A DNA stretch of 5,510 nt from an uncultured Candidatus Melainabacteria bacterium (lineage in GTDB: Bacteria; Cyanobacteriota; Vampirovibrionia; Gastranaerophilales; Gastranaerophilaceae). The position numbers were made by a program, and so were the translations under genes. Location of the stretch: positions 1 to 5,510 of the forward strand of contig CAKVGS010000060.1 of assembly GCA_934747335.1 (NCBI GenBank), given 5' to 3'. Under the pieces are notes generated by a model. The model made no database searches, had not been told where the DNA came from, and was given only the letters and a program-made list of their open reading frames with translations. Shown one piece after another: positions 1 through 5,508 of the stretch (position 1 is the first letter of the stretch; each line of letters opens with the position of its first letter).

Positions 1-542
1 ACCCGGGGCTACAAGCTTTAATTTCTCATAGAATTGCGCATAAACTTGCCTATTGGAACATTCCTTTTATCCCAAGATTCATATCATATTTAACAAGAAT
101 TATCACAGGAATTGAAATTCATCCTAAAGCTCAAATAGGAAACAGATTTTTTATTGACCACGGAGAAGGTGTAGTTATTGGAGAAACAACAATTATTGGC
201 GATGATGTTTTGATTTATCAGCAAGTAACACTAGGCGGAACGGGTAACGAACACGGCAAGCGTCACCCTACAATCGGCAACAATGTCATTATAGGCGCAG
301 GTGCTAAAATTTTGGGGAATATTACGATTGGTGATAATACAAGGGTCGGTGCAGGGTCCGTTGTTGTGGAAGATGTTCCTGAACACTGCACGGTAGTGGG
401 AGTTCCGGGGCGAGTTGTTCAACAAAAATTTATGAATTCCGATGGAATTTTAATGCATAACCGAATTCCTGATCCTATAAAATGTGAAATTAACAGATTA
501 AAATATGAAGTTCAAGAACTGAAAGAAAAACTTGAGAACTAG
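1..542 (+). CDS. cysE: Serine O-acetyltransferase, 3' part (5' end outside window)
   Basis: This enzyme transfers acetyl from acetyl-CoA to L-serine, giving O-acetylserine for cysteine synthesis in the cytoplasm. The reading frame is open from the window edge: bases 1-2 are the end of a codon that would complete the family's usual Tyr-Pro-Gly, followed by LQALISHRIAHKLAYW of the helical N-terminal region. The left-handed beta-helix of hexapeptide repeats follows, with GIEIHPKAQIGNRFFIDHG and GVVIGE. The catalytic Asp-His pair expected of the family fits the DH at 156-161, and the substrate/CoA-loop signature GGTGNEHGKRHPTI begins at 234. VPGRVV closes the helix. The last ~45 residues are a charged tail that looks helical or coiled coil. 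In the window 179 codons are present; comparison with short EpsC-type enzymes suggests about 25-30 N-terminal residues are missing. The next gene follows after 29 nt, so co-transcription is likely. The family is clear; the start cannot be seen. Confidence 0.96.
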   Translation, partial: PGLQALISHRIAHKLAYWNIPFIPRFISYLTRIITGIEIHPKAQIGNRFFIDHGEGVVIGETTIIGDDVLIYQQVTLGGTGNEHGKRHPTIGNNVIIGAGAKILGNITIGDNTRVGAGSVVVEDVPEHCTVVGVPGRVVQQKFMNSDGILMHNRIPDPIKCEINRLKYEVQELKEKLEN

Positions 543-558
543 TATTACATAGGGAAGA

Positions 559-564
559 AAAGGA
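559..564 (+). promoter_or_regulatory. Ribosome binding site deciding a TTG start
   Basis: AAAGGA lies 7 nt before the TTG at 572. No ATG or GTG occurs in this frame between the upstream in-frame TGA (533-535) and 572, and the first internal ATG would remove the first membrane segment and the EDDE motif. This makes TTG the start. Confidence 0.7.
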
Positions 565-571
565 ATTCGCG

Positions 572-2038
572 TTGGAAGTTATAAAGAAGCATTCATATCA
601 AATTATAATTTGTATTCTTTTATTACTGGGTTTTGTATTGCGAACAAATTTATACTTAACTTCAAATTCTTTTGAAGACGATGAATGCAGACTTGCAATA
701 ACAATGCTTGATAAAAATTTGTGGCAAATGTTTTTACCACTGGGTGACGCTCAATCCGCACCACCGATTTTTATGTTCTTGTCAAAAATTTTAGTAAATT
801 TGTTCGGCTATAAAGAGCGAGTTTTGCATTTTATTCCTTACGTTGCCAGTATTGCATCACTGGGATTTTTCTATAACATCTGTAAAAATTATTTTTCTAA
901 AAAGTTAACTACAATAATTGCAACATTTCTTTTTAGCGTAAATTTGCCTATTATATCTTACGCTTTTACATTCAAGCAATATTCTTTGGATGTTTTATTT
1001 GCCTTGGTTTGTATAAATTATTTTCCTAAAATTGATATCAAAAGTTTAAATATAAAAAAAGTTATTTTTCTTTCAATAGTTTTGATGGTATTACCTTTAA
1101 TCTCATTACCTTCTTTGTTTTTTATTGCGGGTTTGTTTATTTTAAATTTAATCAAAAATTACAAAGAAAAAGGGTTTTATAAAAAATCACTCGCGATTTG
1201 TATTCCTTTTATTTTAATGATGGGGATTTATTATTGGAATGTTCTTTTGCCTTCTAAAACAGACTTGGATTTAGCATTTCCTAATTATTGGGTAAACGGC
1301 TTTTGGAATCTTTCCATTTTGGGTTTCGTGAGAATTATTACATTTAATTTTCTTTTTGATTTTGCTCCAAATAAATTAATGTTGTTTATATTTATATTAT
1401 TTGTATTGGGTTTTGTTAGTTGTATTTTGGATAAAAAAGACACACAAAAAACTTCTTATTTCATAGCAGTAGTTTTAGGAACAGCGTTATTAGCATCGTT
1501 GGTTAATATTTATCCGATGGTTGGTAGAGTTTCTCTTTATTTAACACCTATTTTCCTTCTGTTTATTTTACGTCCTTTGGATATTACAAAAAATAAAATA
1601 GGTATATTTTCCGTTTTATTAATGATTGTTTTAGGTTTTGTTCAATATTCACCTGCTTATTTATATAGCTTTAGAAATGACAATGAAATTGTAAAATACG
1701 CACCAGAAAATTTGATGCAAATTTTGATAGAAAAATTTAATCCAAATGAGGATATAATTTTGTGCAATTCGGCATCTGTAAGCAGTTTTCTTTTTTATTC
1801 AAGTAGGAATAAATTTTATACGGATAATGTCCGTGATATGGATATAAGCCCCGCAACAAAAGAAGCTGCCGAAAAATATTTTAAAGAATTAAAGAAAAAT
1901 CAGAAATATTGGTTTTATTTGATTAAAGATTATGAAAAGGATAAAGTTTTTCCTTATATATTATATGAATTGGAAAAGAAGGATATTTTGTATTTAAAGA
2001 AGGACAGAGAGTCGATGTTGATTTATGTGCAGAATTAA
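572..2038 (+). CDS. Polytopic GT-C (PMT/ArnT-like, GT39-type) glycosyltransferase
   Basis: The 488-residue product is an integral membrane protein that probably moves a sugar from a polyprenyl-phosphate donor to a lipid, glycan or protein outside the cytoplasmic membrane. Residues 9-27 form the first membrane helix. The loop after it carries EDDE (35-38), where the family's catalytic acidic residues normally sit, then SAPPIFMFLSKIL (62-74) and KERVLHFIPYVASI (81-94), a pattern typical of PMT_2-type proteins. About ten further hydrophobic segments run to residue ~362, including VGRVSLYLTPIFLLFI (317-332). The last ~120 residues (370-488) are hydrophilic and form a soluble, presumably periplasmic, domain with YSSRNKFYTDN (409-419). 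The length suits the family (roughly 450-600). The acceptor cannot be told from the sequence. It follows cysE by 29 nt, which suggests shared transcription rather than shared function. The stop codon lies directly against a palindromic repeat. An unrelated DUF with the same GT-C fold is the main alternative. Confidence 0.75.
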   Translation: MEVIKKHSYQIIICILLLLGFVLRTNLYLTSNSFEDDECRLAITMLDKNLWQMFLPLGDAQSAPPIFMFLSKILVNLFGYKERVLHFIPYVASIASLGFFYNICKNYFSKKLTTIIATFLFSVNLPIISYAFTFKQYSLDVLFALVCINYFPKIDIKSLNIKKVIFLSIVLMVLPLISLPSLFFIAGLFILNLIKNYKEKGFYKKSLAICIPFILMMGIYYWNVLLPSKTDLDLAFPNYWVNGFWNLSILGFVRIITFNFLFDFAPNKLMLFIFILFVLGFVSCILDKKDTQKTSYFIAVVLGTALLASLVNIYPMVGRVSLYLTPIFLLFILRPLDITKNKIGIFSVLLMIVLGFVQYSPAYLYSFRNDNEIVKYAPENLMQILIEKFNPNEDIILCNSASVSSFLFYSSRNKFYTDNVRDMDISPATKEAAEKYFKELKKNQKYWFYLIKDYEKDKVFPYILYELEKKDILYLKKDRESMLIYVQN

Positions 2039-2039
2039 T

Positions 2040-2189
2040 TTAATAATACCCTCTCCCGCCTTCGGCACCCTCCCCCAAGGGAGGGAGTGAGATGCGTTAA
2101 TCTATCACGTATAAAATTACCACAATCGAGCGACTTTAGTTCCCTCCCTTGGGGGAGGGTGTCCGAAGGACGGGAGAGGGTATTTTTAA
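2040..2189. repeat. Compound palindromic (REP/MITE-like) repeat, copy 1
   Basis: The two arms, 2045-2086 and 2141-2184, are reverse complements apart from a 2-nt length difference. They enclose a 54-nt AT-rich loop (2087-2140). Outside the arms the similarity continues to TTAA on both ends with one mismatch. Each arm is itself palindromic: CCCTCCCCCAAGGGAGGG (2068-2085) forms a 7-bp hairpin, mirrored at 2142-2159, and beside it lies a mini-hairpin, GCC-TTC-GGC (2058-2066) on the left and GTCC-GAA-GGAC (2161-2171) on the right. The GC-rich arms contrast sharply with the AT-rich surroundings. The loop ends GTGAGATGCGTTAA (2087-2100) and CGACTTTAGT (2131-2140) recur in copy 2 in reverse orientation. 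The repeat begins 2 nt after the glycosyltransferase stop codon. Confidence 0.9.
2045..2187 (+). terminator. Possible intrinsic terminator formed by repeat copy 1
   Basis: The long GC-rich stem ends in GGGTA followed by five T (2183-2187) on the plus strand, directly after the glycosyltransferase gene. This would end transcription from the cysE side. The minus strand has no matching T-run, so it should act in one direction. The stem is much longer than a standard terminator. Confidence 0.5.
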
Positions 2190-2211
2190 ATTATAAGAAT
2201 TATACAAATAA

Positions 2212-2220
2212 AAAAAGGAG
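2212..2220 (+). promoter_or_regulatory. Strong ribosome binding site deciding a TTG start
   Basis: AAAAAGGAG ends 5 nt before TTG at 2226. The alternative ATG codons at 2265 and 2277 have no comparable site and would shorten the N-terminal segment normally present in DUF559 proteins. The stretch just upstream (2181-2211) is AT-only and could hold a promoter, but no convincing -35/-10 pair is visible. Confidence 0.75.
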
Positions 2221-2225
2221 CAACC

Positions 2226-2582
2226 TTGTACTACAATCCACACAACCTCAAAAATGCAAAAGAAATGCGTTCTAATATGACTCCTGCCGAAACAAAAATG
2301 TGGCGAATTCTACGTGGGAAGCGATTTCAAAATTTAAAATTTAAACGACAAGTTTTAATAGGAAACTATATTGTAGATTTTTTATGTGAAGATAAGAAAA
2401 TTATTATAGAAATTGATGGAGGTCAACATAACGAAGAATTGAATATTCAAAGTGATAAAAACAGAACGCGCTATTTAGAAAATAACGGGTATAAAGTTTT
2501 AAGATTTTGGAATAATGAAGTGATGAAAAACATTGATGGAGTTATGGAAGTAATATTTAGAGAAGTTGAAGGGAAGAGTTAA
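2226..2582 (+). CDS. DUF559 domain endonuclease (Vsr-like PD-(D/E)XK fold)
   Basis: This 118-residue protein belongs to the DUF559 family, related to the very-short-patch-repair endonuclease and the wider PD-(D/E)XK nucleases. In order: an N-terminal helix with MTPAETKMWRILR (18-30), matching the family's T-x-A-E-x-x-LW-x-x-LR; then FKRQVLIGNYIVDF (39-52) with acidic residue D51; the core strand IIIEIDGGQH (59-68), supplying E62 and D64; then R80 and the closing GYKVLRFWNNEV (88-99). The length is full for the family and no key motif is missing, so the nuclease could be active. The true substrate of DUF559 proteins is not established. The gene sits between two related palindromic repeats, 36 nt after the end of copy 1, and its TAA stop (2580-2582) lies inside the end of copy 2. 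The arrangement suggests an inserted cassette. Start: TTG with AAAAAGGAG, fitting the usual family N-terminus. Confidence 0.9.
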   Translation: MYYNPHNLKNAKEMRSNMTPAETKMWRILRGKRFQNLKFKRQVLIGNYIVDFLCEDKKIIIEIDGGQHNEELNIQSDKNRTRYLENNGYKVLRFWNNEVMKNIDGVMEVIFREVEGKS

Positions 2583-2689
2583 TAATACCCTCTCCCCTAC
2601 CCCTCCCCCAAGGGAGGGAACTAAAGTCGTTCAATTAACGCATCTCACCCCCTCCCTTGGGGGAGGGGTAGGGGAGAGGGTATTTTTAA
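2579..2689. repeat. Compound palindromic (REP/MITE-like) repeat, copy 2
   Basis: The arms 2584-2618 and 2650-2684 are perfect 35-nt reverse complements around a 31-nt loop (2619-2649). As in copy 1, the inner part of each arm contains the self-complementary CCCTCCCCCAAGGGAGGG and the outer part begins AATACCCTCTCCC. Between these, copy 2 has CTAC where copy 1 has a mini-hairpin. The loop read on the minus strand gives GTGAGATGCGTTAA, then TTGAA, then CGACTTTAGTT, so it is inverted relative to copy 1 and 25 nt shorter. The left end TTAATAATACCC and right end GGGTATTTTTAA are the same as in copy 1, in the same orientation. The DUF559 stop codon lies within this left end. Confidence 0.92.
2584..2687 (+). 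terminator. Possible intrinsic terminator formed by repeat copy 2
   Basis: A perfect 35-bp GC-rich stem followed by five T (2683-2687) stands directly after the DUF559 stop. It could end the DUF559 transcript and insulate yraN. If it works, yraN needs its own promoter in 2681-2705 or beyond; none is clear. Confidence 0.5.
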
Positions 2690-2710
2690 AATTAAAAAAG
2701 AAAGGACAAC

Positions 2711-3061
2711 ATGCAAAACAAACAACTCGGTCAAAACGGCGAAGACATAGCGGAAAAGTTTTTAATAAAGCAAGGTTATAAAATTCTTGAACGCAACCGT
2801 CATTTTTCACGCTATTGTGAAATTGATATCATTGCTCAAGACAAAGATACACTTGTTTTTGTTGAAGTCAAAACCCGAAAAACCGATATTTGCGGACATC
2901 CGCTGGAAGCCATTACCAAAACCAAATACAAAAACATCAGAACAGGTTTAAGCTTGTTTTTGCAAGAAAATCCAAAATATAAAAAATACAGAATAGACGT
3001 AGTTTCAATACTTTTAAAACCTAAGCTTGAAATTAAGCATTTGAAAAACATATATTTATGA
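2711..3061 (+). CDS. yraN: UPF0102 family protein YraN
   Basis: The 116-residue product matches the YraN/UPF0102 family, small proteins with a PD-(D/E)XK nuclease-like fold and no firmly assigned function; links to DNA repair or recombination are inferred from the fold. Visible signatures: LGQNGEDIAEKFLIKQGYKI (6-25), EIDIIAQD (37-44) with E37 and D39, FVEVKTRK (50-57) with the E52-x-K54 catalytic pair, GHPLEAITKTKYKNI (62-76) and RIDVVSI (94-100). All expected acidic and lysine positions are kept. The residue before EIDII is Cys36, where most members have Gly. Length is normal for the family. The start is ATG with AAAGGA 4 nt upstream. The gene follows repeat copy 2 by 21 nt and precedes gatB by 80 nt. 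Confidence 0.93.
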   Translation: MQNKQLGQNGEDIAEKFLIKQGYKILERNRHFSRYCEIDIIAQDKDTLVFVEVKTRKTDICGHPLEAITKTKYKNIRTGLSLFLQENPKYKKYRIDVVSILLKPKLEIKHLKNIYL

Positions 3062-3067
3062 TAAAAT
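3041..3067 (+). promoter_or_regulatory. Possible promoter for gatB
   Basis: TTGAAA (3041-3046) and TAAAAT (3062-3067) could be -35 and -10 boxes. The 15-nt spacer is short, but the TG at 3059-3060 one base before the -10 box makes an extended -10. It overlaps the end of yraN and leaves a leader of about 65-70 nt before gatB. In AT-rich DNA such matches are frequent. Confidence 0.4.
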
Positions 3068-3141
3068 AGTAAGCGTGGGTAGATTTTTATACTCATCCCT
3101 CCTCCAAAACAGAGGAAAAGAACAACAGTGAGGATTTATTT

Positions 3142-4590
3142 ATGGAAGATTTAAGAGATAAATACGAAGTCGTGATTGGCTTGGAAGTTCACGCACAACT
3201 AAAAACAAAGTCAAAAATTTTCGCACCTGATTCAACTGAATTCGGCAACGAACAAAATACGCAAATCAGCCCTATTACATTGGGTATGCCCGGTGTTTTA
3301 CCTGTTCTTAACAAAGAATGCGTAAACATGGGTATTTTGCTAGGTTTGGCTTTACATTGCGAAATTCCAAACCGTTGTAAATTTGATAGAAAACAATATT
3401 TCTACCCAGACCTTCCAAAAGGTTATCAAATTTCACAATACGATGAACCAATTTGCGTAAACGGCTATATCGACGTTAAAGGCAAAAGAATCGGTATTAC
3501 AAGAGCGCACCTAGAAGAAGACGCTGGTAAATTAGTTCACGTAGGCGCAGCAGGTATTAACGGTGCAACTTATTCTTTAGTTGACTTAAATAGAGCCGGA
3601 ACTCCACTTTTAGAAATCGTTTCAGAACCAGATATGCGATCAAGCGAAGAAGCTAGAAACTATATGGAAGAACTTCGTGATATCGTTAGATACCTTGGCG
3701 TTTGCGACGGTAACTTGGAAGAAGGTTCTATGAGATGTGACGCAAACATTTCAATTATGCCAAAGGGTTCTAAAGAATTCGGAACAAGAGCTGAAATCAA
3801 GAACGTAAACAGTTTCTCTGCACTTCAAAGAGCTATTGAATACGAAATTGACAGACAAATTGAAATCGTTGAAGAAGGCGGTCAAGTTGTTCAAGAAACA
3901 AGACTTTGGGATGACAACTTGAAAGAAACTCGTTCTATGAGAGGAAAAGAAGACGCTCACGATTACAGATATTTCCCTGAACCTGATTTAATGCCTCTTG
4001 AAATTTCAAGAGAATGGGTTGAAGAAATCAGAGCAAAAATGCCTGAGCTTCCTGAAGCTAAGCGTCAAAGATACATGAGTATCGGTTTGAGCGAATATGA
4101 TGCTTGCGTAATCGTTGAACAAATGCCGCTTGCATTGTTCTTCGATAAAGTTCTTGAGCTCGGTGCTAACGCAAAAATCGCTGTAAACTTCATGATGGGC
4201 GAAATTGCAGCATATTTAAAAGAAAACAAAGTTGAAATTACTGAAACTAAGTTAACTCCTGAAAACTTGGCAGAACTAATTTCATTAATAGAAAAAGGTA
4301 CAATCTCTAACAACATCGGTAAACAAATCCTTGTTGAAGATATGATTACAAACGGCGAAAAAGCTTCTGCAATCGTTGAAAAGAAAGGTTTGAGCCAAAT
4401 TTCTGACGAAGGTGCAATCAAAGAAATCGTTAAGAAGATTGTTGATGCTAATCCAAACCAAGTTGAAGCTTACAAAAACGGTAAGACAAACTTGTTAGGC
4501 TTCTTCGTTGGCCAAGTTATGAAAGAAACTAAAGGCAGAGCTAATCCTAAAACTGTTAACGAACTTGTTCGACAGATGTTGGAAGGCTAA
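3142..4590 (+). CDS. gatB: Asp-tRNA(Asn)/Glu-tRNA(Gln) amidotransferase subunit B
   Basis: GatB is the tRNA-binding kinase/transamidase subunit of the GatCAB complex, which turns mischarged Glu-tRNA(Gln) or Asp-tRNA(Asn) into Gln-tRNA(Gln) or Asn-tRNA(Asn) in the cytoplasm. The 482-residue protein has the full family length. Signatures: VIGLEVHAQL (11-20), with the conserved Glu15 and His17; KQYFYPDLPKGYQISQYDEP (84-103); RAHLEEDAGK (121-130); VDLNRAGTPLLEIVSEPD (147-164); EEGSMRCDANIS (193-204); EIKNVNSF (218-225); ETRLWD (252-257) and KEDAHDYRYFPEPDL (269-283). The C-terminal YqeY-like tRNA-binding domain ends in GFFVGQVMKETKGRANPKTV. The start is ATG with GAGGA (3130-3134) 7 nt upstream. 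gatA and gatC are not next to it, as in many cyanobacteria-lineage genomes. Codons ending in C and frequent GAA/AAA give it a slightly different look from the neighbours, as expected for a well-expressed gene. Confidence 0.98.
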   Translation: MEDLRDKYEVVIGLEVHAQLKTKSKIFAPDSTEFGNEQNTQISPITLGMPGVLPVLNKECVNMGILLGLALHCEIPNRCKFDRKQYFYPDLPKGYQISQYDEPICVNGYIDVKGKRIGITRAHLEEDAGKLVHVGAAGINGATYSLVDLNRAGTPLLEIVSEPDMRSSEEARNYMEELRDIVRYLGVCDGNLEEGSMRCDANISIMPKGSKEFGTRAEIKNVNSFSALQRAIEYEIDRQIEIVEEGGQVVQETRLWDDNLKETRSMRGKEDAHDYRYFPEPDLMPLEISREWVEEIRAKMPELPEAKRQRYMSIGLSEYDACVIVEQMPLALFFDKVLELGANAKIAVNFMMGEIAAYLKENKVEITETKLTPENLAELISLIEKGTISNNIGKQILVEDMITNGEKASAIVEKKGLSQISDEGAIKEIVKKIVDANPNQVEAYKNGKTNLLGFFVGQVMKETKGRANPKTVNELVRQMLEG

Positions 4591-4607
4591 ATTTTATATA
4601 ATATTAA

Positions 4608-4640
4608 AGGTTGGGTTGCAAAACCCAACCTACATTTTTT
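4608..4640 (+). terminator. Intrinsic terminator after gatB
   Basis: AGGTTGGGTT (4608-4617) pairs perfectly with AACCCAACCT (4622-4631) over a GCAA tetraloop, and after ACA a run of six T (4635-4640) follows. It begins 17 nt after the gatB stop. The 3-nt gap between stem and T-run is slightly unusual. Confidence 0.7.
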
Positions 4641-4674
4641 GGAACTTTAATGTAGGTTGGGCTTTCAGCCCAAC
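4608..4674. repeat. Four-segment set of complementary repeats, alternative hairpins
   Basis: Four related segments lie in a row: A 4608-4617, B 4622-4636, C 4649-4661 and D 4667-4674. A pairs with B (10 bp), C with D (GTTGGGCT/AGCCCAAC, 8 bp from 4656), or B with C (CCCAACCTACATT with AATGTAGGTTGGG, 13 bp). B-C pairing excludes both of the others. The GTAGGTTGGG...CCCAAC theme resembles dispersed repeats seen in many bacterial genomes, so this could be two diverged repeat units. Its place in the leader of the next gene, ending 3 nt before the ribosome binding site, also permits a regulatory role. Confidence 0.75.
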
Positions 4675-4677
4675 ATT

Positions 4678-4682
4678 AAGGA
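4678..4682 (+). promoter_or_regulatory. Ribosome binding site deciding the ATG at 4690
   Basis: AAGGA stands 7 nt before ATG 4690. An in-frame TTG at 4657 would add 11 residues in front of a normal signal peptide and lies inside the hairpin segments, so it is not the start. Confidence 0.8.
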
Positions 4683-4689
4683 TTTTATT

Positions 4690-5508
4690 ATGAAAAAGAT
4701 TTTATCACTGATTATTTTACTGGGTTTATCTTGCGGTATGAGTTTTGCAGCAGATAAATATTCTGAAGATTACCTAAAAAACAACAAGCACATTGCTATT
4801 ATGAACCCAATAGCGGAAGGGATTGTTGAACACTCTATCAAAAGCGCCTTGAAAAAAGAAACAAATGCTAATTTTAAAGTTAAATTTTCAGGTTACACAC
4901 TTTCGAGTATGAAAAAAGGTATTTTTAAAGAACTTGAACTTACAGGTAAAGACGTTCAGGTTGACGAGATTACAATACCTTATGTTCACTTGAAATCTTT
5001 AAGCGACTACAATTATGTAGATTATACAAAAGATCCGATTGTGTTTAAGTCTGATATGACTTACGCTTATGATATGTTGCTTTCAGAAACCAGTCTTAAT
5101 AAAGCATTAGAGCATGGTAATTACAAAGCTGTAATCAATAATATTAACAATTTGGCATATCCGATGTTTCAGGTTAAGAGTGTAAAAACAAAAATTTTGG
5201 ATAACAAATTTTATATTTTGACTTCATACAACTTCCCTATTGCACCATCACCTAAAGATAAGGTTTTTGTAGCGTCTTCTGATTTTGAAGTTAAAAACGG
5301 AAAAATCAAAGCAATAAATGTAAAATTAGATAGCGCTTATGGCAAGGTTTCTTTGAGTAAAGTTGCTAATATGTTGAACCTTTTGAACCCGCTTGAATTC
5401 ACGATGATGCTACTTGAATCAAAAGAATGCAAAGCAAATATTGAGAATGTAAAAATTGTTGACAATAATGTCCGAGTTGATGGTAAAATATTTGTAAAAG
5501 GAGAGTAG
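4690..5508 (+). CDS. Exported DUF2993-like (LmeA-type) protein
   Basis: The 272-residue product begins with a classic signal peptide: MKK, a hydrophobic core (residues 4-15) and probable type I cleavage after SFA (18-20). The mature protein is therefore outside the cytoplasmic membrane, probably periplasmic. The rest has no membrane segment and is built of alternating beta-strand-like stretches. The pattern resembles the DUF2993 lipid-binding-like family: a small N-terminal helix region (AEGIVEHSIKSALKK, 42-56), then GIFKELELTGKDVQVDEI (77-94), the LSETSLNKAL segment (131-140), VKNGKIKAINVKL (201-213), LLNPLEFTMMLLE (231-243) and the closing VKIVDNNVRVDGKIFV (254-269). In that family, related actinobacterial LmeA binds phospholipid. 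The assignment rests on pattern only and no catalytic motif is visible. The gene appears monocistronic from the gatB side because a terminator lies between them; no clear promoter was found. The stop codon is 2 nt before the window end. Confidence 0.65.
   Translation: MKKILSLIILLGLSCGMSFAADKYSEDYLKNNKHIAIMNPIAEGIVEHSIKSALKKETNANFKVKFSGYTLSSMKKGIFKELELTGKDVQVDEITIPYVHLKSLSDYNYVDYTKDPIVFKSDMTYAYDMLLSETSLNKALEHGNYKAVINNINNLAYPMFQVKSVKTKILDNKFYILTSYNFPIAPSPKDKVFVASSDFEVKNGKIKAINVKLDSAYGKVSLSKVANMLNLLNPLEFTMMLLESKECKANIENVKIVDNNVRVDGKIFVKGE

Larger units (their letters stand above)
2040..2689. mobile_element. Candidate cassette: DUF559 nuclease gene between inverted palindromic repeats
   Basis: The DUF559 gene with the two flanking repeats forms a 650-bp unit inserted between unrelated genes. 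The loops of the two repeats point in opposite directions, like terminal inverted repeats, and the repeats are the only GC-rich islands nearby. No transposase, integrase or clear target-site duplication is seen; TTAA stands at both outer edges, but the AT-rich context makes this weak. Chance placement of dispersed repeats on either side of the gene is the alternative. Confidence 0.4.

Noticed and set aside
2087..2275. 62-codon plus-strand open frame starting inside repeat copy 1
   Set aside because: It is made of repeat loop and arm sequence, overlaps the DUF559 start in another frame, and has no ribosome binding site or family resemblance.
2040..2689. CRISPR array
   Set aside because: Only two long, palindromic, unequal units surround a gene; there are no regularly spaced short repeats or spacers.
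2566..2781. 71-codon plus-strand open frame through repeat copy 2 with Pro-rich and Gly-rich stretches
   Set aside because: The peptide is only the translated palindrome (PTPPPREG / PSLGGGVGE), and it overlaps both DUF559 and yraN in other frames.
3100..3116. Small hairpin TCCTC...GAGGA in the gatB leader
   Set aside because: Only 5 bp with a 7-nt loop and no T-run; too weak to call a terminator or riboswitch.
2836..4421. Minus-strand open frames at 2836-3096, 3751-3960 and 4065-4421, and also at 231-425
   Set aside because: All lie opposite confident genes (yraN, gatB, cysE), and none resembles a known protein or has a convincing start.
4657..4689. Upstream in-frame TTG start for the exported protein
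   Set aside because: It lacks a ribosome binding site, sits in a hairpin segment, and would bury the signal peptide; ATG 4690 has AAGGA 7 nt upstream.
4729..4735. Lipoprotein lipobox around Cys15 of the exported protein
   Set aside because: The sequence before Cys15 is G-L-S, a poor match to the L-[AS]-[GA]-C pattern, and a good type I site (SFA) follows five residues later.
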